A stretch of DNA of 64,000 nucleotides from contig CAWUSW010000005.1 in assembly GCA_963925675.1 (NCBI GenBank), forward strand, positions 1 to 64,000. Direction: 5' to 3'. Made by a program: the position numbers and the translations under genes. This document shows positions 61,133 to 64,000 of the stretch, one piece after another. The notes beneath the pieces were generated by a model. It was not told where the DNA came from and ran no database searches. It saw nothing but the letters and a program-made list of their open reading frames with translations. Position 1 is the first letter of the stretch. Each line of letters begins with the position of its first letter. Source of the DNA: Eutrophocola sp963925675 (GTDB lineage: Bacteria; Pseudomonadota; Gammaproteobacteria; Pseudomonadales; Pseudohongiellaceae).

Positions 61133-61162
61133 GTAGGGCGGAAGAGCGCAGCGATATCCGCC
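61133..61162 (+). repeat. REP-like palindromic element
   Basis: GTAG, then GGCGGA at 61137-61142 pairs with TCCGCC at 61157-61162, with a partly paired GCGCAGC loop. It is a sister of the elements at 16947 and 39698 and follows a heptamer array in the same order. Confidence 0.75.
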
Positions 61163-61187
61163 ATGAAAATTTAACAATAGGTGATAA

Positions 61188-62303
61188 GTGGTCAAACTGT
61201 TTCTTGTAATTATTACTTTGTTCCTCATCGCCTGTGGGAATCCTGCTGAGGATTTGTCCTCACAAAGACTAAGCGCCGCTGACATATTAGGCAGTGGTGA
61301 TGTTGAGGGTTTTCTCAGGGCTGATCAGCCGCGCTTATTTTCATTTCCCCAAGATCATGGTCCTCATGATGGTTTTCGTAATGAGTGGTGGTATTTAACC
61401 GGTAATGTGGAAACGCAAGTCGGCAGGCGTTTTGCTTATCAGGTCACTTTCTTTTCAACAGCCATCAGGTCGGATGAAGGGGATGATTGTAATACGGATG
61501 TTTCCGCATGGTGCACTAACACAATATGGATGGGACACGCCGCAGTCAGTGATGTCAGCGAACAAGTCCATTATGCCGCCGAACGCTTTACGCGCCAGGA
61601 ACCAGGGCTTGCTGGTGCCAGATTGAATCCATTCCGGGTTTGGCTGCAGGACTGGAAGTTGTTTTCTGGCGCAGATGATTTTCCCTGGGAGCTGGAAATA
61701 TTTGCCGATGACTTTGTTCTTTCTTTAAATTTGTCTGCGACTAAAAAACCAGTACTGCAGGGAGTGAATGGTTTAAGTCAGAAAAGTCCTGAGCCGGGTA
61801 ATGCTTCCTATTATTACAGTCTTACCAATCTGGAAACATCTGGGCAATTATTCCTTGGTGAAGAAAGCTACCAGGTTGCCGGATCAAGTTGGCTGGATCG
61901 TGAATGGAGTACCAGTGCATTAGCTGAAGATCAAAGTGGCTGGGATTGGTTTTCCCTGCAATTTGATGAGGGCCAGGAATTAATGTATTACCAACTGCGG
62001 ACATTGAATGGAGATGCTCACTCCAACAGTAGCGGAAATTCGACAAGCTTGATGGGGATACAAACAGCAATTATACCGGAGCAAATGCAGCTGGAAGAGC
62101 TCGATACATGGCAGGCACCAGATGGTACTTTATATGCTACAAGATGGCGTATGAAGTATCTGGACAATGACTGGATTATTCAGGCCGTCTTTGAAGACCA
62201 GCTGATGGATGTAAGTTTTCAGTACTGGGAAGGTGCTATAGATGTAATTGAAACTTCCGGGGAGAAAGTGGTCGGACGTGGTTATTTGGAGATGGTGCGC
62301 TAG
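61188..62303 (+). CDS. AttH/CrtC-like lipocalin-fold lipoprotein
   Basis: 371 residues from GTG 61188. Lipobox LIAC (signal LVIITLFLIAC) implies a lipoprotein. The body matches the AttH-like two-domain lipocalin fold seen in hydroxyneurosporene synthase CrtC: FPQDHGPHDGFRNEWWYLTG, AYQVTFFSTAI, WMGHAAVSDV and the second half SSWLDREWSTSALAEDQSGW. Genes of this type commonly follow a LolD/LolE-like ABC transporter, as here. That suggests its processing or export by the transporter, though it has no known enzyme role in this context. Confidence 0.88.
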   Translation: MVKLFLVIITLFLIACGNPAEDLSSQRLSAADILGSGDVEGFLRADQPRLFSFPQDHGPHDGFRNEWWYLTGNVETQVGRRFAYQVTFFSTAIRSDEGDDCNTDVSAWCTNTIWMGHAAVSDVSEQVHYAAERFTRQEPGLAGARLNPFRVWLQDWKLFSGADDFPWELEIFADDFVLSLNLSATKKPVLQGVNGLSQKSPEPGNASYYYSLTNLETSGQLFLGEESYQVAGSSWLDREWSTSALAEDQSGWDWFSLQFDEGQELMYYQLRTLNGDAHSNSSGNSTSLMGIQTAIIPEQMQLEELDTWQAPDGTLYATRWRMKYLDNDWIIQAVFEDQLMDVSFQYWEGAIDVIETSGEKVVGRGYLEMVR

Positions 62304-62343
62304 TCTCAACGGCTCTTTTATCATATAAAACTATTGCAGCATT

Positions 62344-63312
62344 CTAGTGCTTGATAAACGCTTTATGCCACCACCGGCGCAGCACCCGGTTCCACCACAT
62401 GATAGTCCCGGTCACAAACATTGCTGCCGGGGCAAGTCCAAAAATAGCCCACAGCGCCTTCACTGACTGGTCGCATAGCCCAGGGCCGCTGCAGGGAATG
62501 CCGATGCCGTTAATGCGACCAAAATGCAGAAAGGCAAGCCAGTACAGCACACTATCTATCAGGCGACGTCCGGCATTCTCATCAGTTACAGGTTGTATTC
62601 GATCTGCAAAAGCATGGAAGCTTTCGGGAAAACACAGGTAAATTCCGCTGAGAGTAAATGTCATCATAAAGACAAAAGTCCAGAAACCCATCATGCTGTG
62701 GATGTCCCAGGTAAGCCGTTTCCAGCCCATGCCTCGGTGAATTACCAGACTACGTCGCCAGCGGGCGGCACCAGGCCACCAGATAACAAGTCCGGTAAGT
62801 AATACCAGAATAACGGCGCTAGCCGCCAGGCCATTCACCTTGCGGCCAGTGGCTCCAGCCAGAAAATTATCATGTACCTGAATTAATTTCGTCACCATGG
62901 TGACGCCAGTTTCATTGGCGCTACCCACATCCTCTCCGGTTCGAGAATCAAATAATCGCTTGATGGTTTTGCTATCAGACTGCAGCCAGATAATCACGGC
63001 CTGATCACGATTACCGGCACGATAAAAACGTGTCACGCGAAAGTCGGGATTTTGACGAATGGCGTTTGCTCGTAATTGAGACTCATCTAAAACAGGCTTG
63101 GTAGAACTGGATATGATTGGTTCTGGTGTAAAAATTACATACAGCTCATTGCGATAAACAAGAATACTGCCGGTGATACTGATAAAGAAAATATAGAGCC
63201 CCAGAGCGATGCCGCTCCAAAGATGAATCTGGAATAGCGCTCGTCGGAAACTTAACTTCTGCGGATGGCGAAGCCAGCGTTGCCAGGATGTAAGAGAATT
63301 ATTTTCACTCAT
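62344..63312 (-). CDS. PepSY-associated transmembrane protein (PiuB-like)
   Basis: 322 residues with four membrane helices (e.g. IHLWSGIALGLYIFFISITGSILVY split around 30-54, and LAASAVILVLLTGLVIWW near 164-181). A PepSY-like periplasmic part lies between the first two helices, and conserved His residues occur in FQIHLWSG, KLIQVHDNFLAG and LTWDIHSMMG, as expected for PepSY_TM. These proteins are often linked to siderophore or ferric reduction; here the nearest iron system is far away. Convergent with the AttH-like gene, with 41 bp between. Confidence 0.85.
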   Translation of the reverse strand: MSENNSLTSWQRWLRHPQKLSFRRALFQIHLWSGIALGLYIFFISITGSILVYRNELYVIFTPEPIISSSTKPVLDESQLRANAIRQNPDFRVTRFYRAGNRDQAVIIWLQSDSKTIKRLFDSRTGEDVGSANETGVTMVTKLIQVHDNFLAGATGRKVNGLAASAVILVLLTGLVIWWPGAARWRRSLVIHRGMGWKRLTWDIHSMMGFWTFVFMMTFTLSGIYLCFPESFHAFADRIQPVTDENAGRRLIDSVLYWLAFLHFGRINGIGIPCSGPGLCDQSVKALWAIFGLAPAAMFVTGTIMWWNRVLRRWWHKAFIKH

Positions 63313-63349
63313 ACCTCATTATCCATTTGTTCAAGCACCTCAGGCATTG

Positions 63350-64000
63350 CTAAAGATCAATGTTGGTACTTTGACTTTGACCCTGCTCATGTTTTTTTTG
63401 TCGGACACCATTGAGAGTTGTGCCGATGATGGTGTAGCGCACCCACCGGTCGTAAGTCCACAGCAGTAAGGCGCTGGAAATGAGTAGTATTAATGGAAAT
63501 TTTATTGACCAGTGCCAGGGTACATCCATCAGCAATGTCTGCAGAAAAAGTAACAGGGGGATGTGTGCAATATATATCCAATATGAAGCATCGGCTAAAT
63601 ATCTACGCAGTGCGTTTTCTTTGTCAAAATACTGTAAGCCGGCGCCCGTTAATGCAAATATCCAGCACCATGACGCAAGCGAGTAACTTAGGGCATAAAT
63701 TAATTTATCCGTACCTGGAATATCAAGCAGCACAAAGGGGACAGGATTCAGCCGGGTAATGCTGAATCCCGTTGTTAATAAAGCAAGACATAAATATTGC
63801 GGCCAGTGTGATTTGAGTACAACAAAGCAGTCGCGCTGGCGATCAAAAATCCAGCCGAGGAAAAAAGCCATGCCATAAATAATAAACGCCGGGGCTTCTT
63901 TCCAGACTGCTTCGGTGGGAGTGGGAATTCCGGCCCAGAAGTACCAGTCCGCCCTTGAGAAGAAGAGCCATGCAGAGACTCCTGTAGCCAGAATTACCAT
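63350..64000 (-). CDS. C-terminal part of an acyltransferase 3 family membrane protein (truncated by window edge)
   Basis: At least 216 residues; the N terminus is beyond the right edge, so the start at 64000 is only the window limit. Six or seven membrane helices are visible, such as LCLALLTTGFSITRL and LASWCWIFALTGAGL. SYWIYIAHIPLLLFL has the typical pattern of the later helices in acyltransferase 3 proteins (OpgC/OafA-like), with the His after YIA. The cytoplasmic tail is short and Gln/Lys-rich. The enzyme probably adds an acyl group to a glycan or glycerol-type acceptor at the membrane. It is 37 bp downstream-distant from the PepSY gene start and on the same strand. Confidence 0.8.
   Translation of the reverse strand: MVILATGVSAWLFFSRADWYFWAGIPTPTEAVWKEAPAFIIYGMAFFLGWIFDRQRDCFVVLKSHWPQYLCLALLTTGFSITRLNPVPFVLLDIPGTDKLIYALSYSLASWCWIFALTGAGLQYFDKENALRRYLADASYWIYIAHIPLLLFLQTLLMDVPWHWSIKFPLILLISSALLLWTYDRWVRYTIIGTTLNGVRQKKHEQGQSQSTNIDL

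Noticed and set aside
1..64000. tRNA or rRNA genes and prophage or insertion sequences
   Set aside because: No cloverleaf-like sequence, rRNA segment, transposase or integrase was found in either strand.

Overview
The window is chromosomal DNA of a gammaproteobacterium, probably a marine or otherwise aquatic aerobic heterotroph. The evidence is gene order and protein families: rppH-ptsP-lgt-thyA in the order known from enterobacteria and pseudomonads, comM next to ubiK and a PII gene, single-copy rsmE, ribA, folA and a Ubi-type hydroxylase. Secreted PQQ and cytochrome c proteins and DUF1592/DUF1552 proteins are typical of aquatic oligotrophs. I cannot name the genus. No rRNA, tRNA, CRISPR array, prophage or insertion sequence was found.

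Layout. 1-6900 is housekeeping: a truncated ORF, cytochrome c5, ComM, UbiK, PII, RsmE, a DUF1499 protein, RibA and a ubiquinone-type hydroxylase. 6980-9751 is a Fur-controlled ferric iron importer (binding lipoprotein and fused permease) with no ATPase gene beside it. 9893-16915 holds gcvH, rppH, ptsP, lgt, thyA, folA and a membrane-anchored hydrolase. 17038-18853 has three small minus-strand genes, two of them for secreted proteins.

19034-32478 is a 13.4-kb minus-strand block of seven genes read from 32478 down: a membrane VWA protein, a caspase-fold-like secreted protein without a cysteine nucleophile, a TPR plus HExxH metallopeptidase, a MoxR AAA+ ATPase, a DUF58 protein, a BatA-type VWA protein and a giant DUF4175 membrane protein with glycine and glutamine tracts. 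A strong terminator follows. MoxR/DUF58/VWA sets are known, but this set with a protease-like pair is the best candidate here for an undescribed machine acting at the inner membrane and periplasm.

32985-50998 is an accessory metabolic region: a metallo-beta-lactamase-fold hydrolase; a ThDP enzyme with an Nramp-like carrier and an OFA-type MFS carrier; two tandem exported methyltransferase-like proteins; a half-size GDT1 protein; and a secreted oxidation cluster (uncharacterised secreted protein, degenerate MBL protein, DUF1592 cytochrome, DUF1552 protein, ankyrin protein, PQQ quinohaemoprotein dehydrogenase with a DYD lanthanide-type motif). 51118-55404 is a mix of small genes. 55405-56025 has no long gene but holds a 44-codon ORF with an excellent ribosome binding site and a nested inverted repeat. 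56026-62303 is a GGDEF-EAL protein coupled to a LolD/LolE-like ABC exporter and an AttH-like lipoprotein. A PepSY-TM protein and a truncated acyltransferase close the window.

The feature that no ordinary annotation explains is a family of exact 7-bp tandem repeats. At least seven islands start about 0-27 bp after a stop codon, or inside the last codons. Several are followed by a REP-like hairpin, and two are matched by an inverted copy of the array just before or inside the start of the next gene.
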